Source: CAYPQL01 sp964412905
GTDB lineage: Bacteria; Patescibacteriota; Minisyncoccia; JAHIHE01; JAGLIN01
Direction of reading: 5' to 3'
Assembly (NCBI GenBank): GCA_964412905.1
Contig: CAYPQL010000038.1
Span: forward strand, 1-11,897
Length of the DNA: 11,897 nt
How positions within the stretch are numbered: position 1 is the stretch's first letter; the number at the start of each line of letters is the position of its first letter. This document shows positions 11,851 to 11,897 of the stretch, piece after piece. The notes beneath the pieces were generated by a model. The model saw only the letters and a program-made list of their open reading frames with translations, searched no databases and had not been told where the DNA came from. Position numbers and translations under genes: made by a program.

Positions 11851-11897
11851 TTATAATAACTATTTTTTAGACTTTATAAACTTTTAAACCCCCCAAC

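Noticed and set aside
1..11897. tRNA, rRNA, transposase or integrase genes
   Set aside because: No cloverleaf with a TTCGA-like T-loop, no rRNA stretches and no DDE, HUH or integrase motifs were seen on either strand.

Overview
This AT-rich window looks like a genome of the Candidate Phyla Radiation (Patescibacteria, most likely a Parcubacteria-type lineage). That is an inference from low GC, mostly absent Shine-Dalgarno sequences, 7-8-nt tandem repeats between genes, a small CPR-style membrane protein and a MacAB-like system with a very long adaptor. UGA reads as a stop: both permeases end at the family-typical ...EALRYE just before TGA, and the adaptor and the superoxide reductase also stop at TGA. 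This argues against the recoded Gracilibacteria/Absconditabacteria.

Left part (1-3030, minus strand): a compact restriction-modification operon with 1-nt and 3-nt gene spacings. Its first gene encodes a single 589-aa protein joining a complete RadC (helix-hairpin-helix plus JAMM metalloprotease-like domain) to a complete C5-cytosine DNA methyltransferase. A linker holds a QASLF sequence that matches the bacterial sliding-clamp-binding consensus. Next come a probable type II restriction endonuclease and a Vsr-type T:G mismatch endonuclease, which runs off the left edge.

3120-3990: a 62-aa zinc-ribbon-like protein, a possible relic of a type I methylase (HsdM) C-terminus, and a 119-aa membrane protein. 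The R-M operon and the 119-aa gene have near-identical extended -10 promoters. A strong bidirectional hairpin terminator closes the section.

4000-11350: a broken-up MacAB-like efflux/lipoprotein-transport locus read on the minus strand: superoxide reductase, long HlyD/MacA-type adaptor, MacB/LolD-type ATPase and two FtsX/MacB-type permeases. Two insert-like cassettes interrupt it. Between adaptor and ATPase sits a DUF3800 gene convergent with a promoter-structured RNA-terminator unit on the plus strand (8296-8430). Between the two permeases sits a plus-strand 128-aa unknown gene with its own Shine-Dalgarno and terminator, followed by a cluster of four hairpins. The 3' ends and 3' flanks of the two permeases share a perfect 89-bp direct repeat although the genes themselves have diverged.

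11350-11897: no protein gene over about 60 aa. It holds short tandem repeats, a near-perfect sigma70 promoter on the plus strand and two terminator-like hairpins, so an unidentified short transcript is possible.
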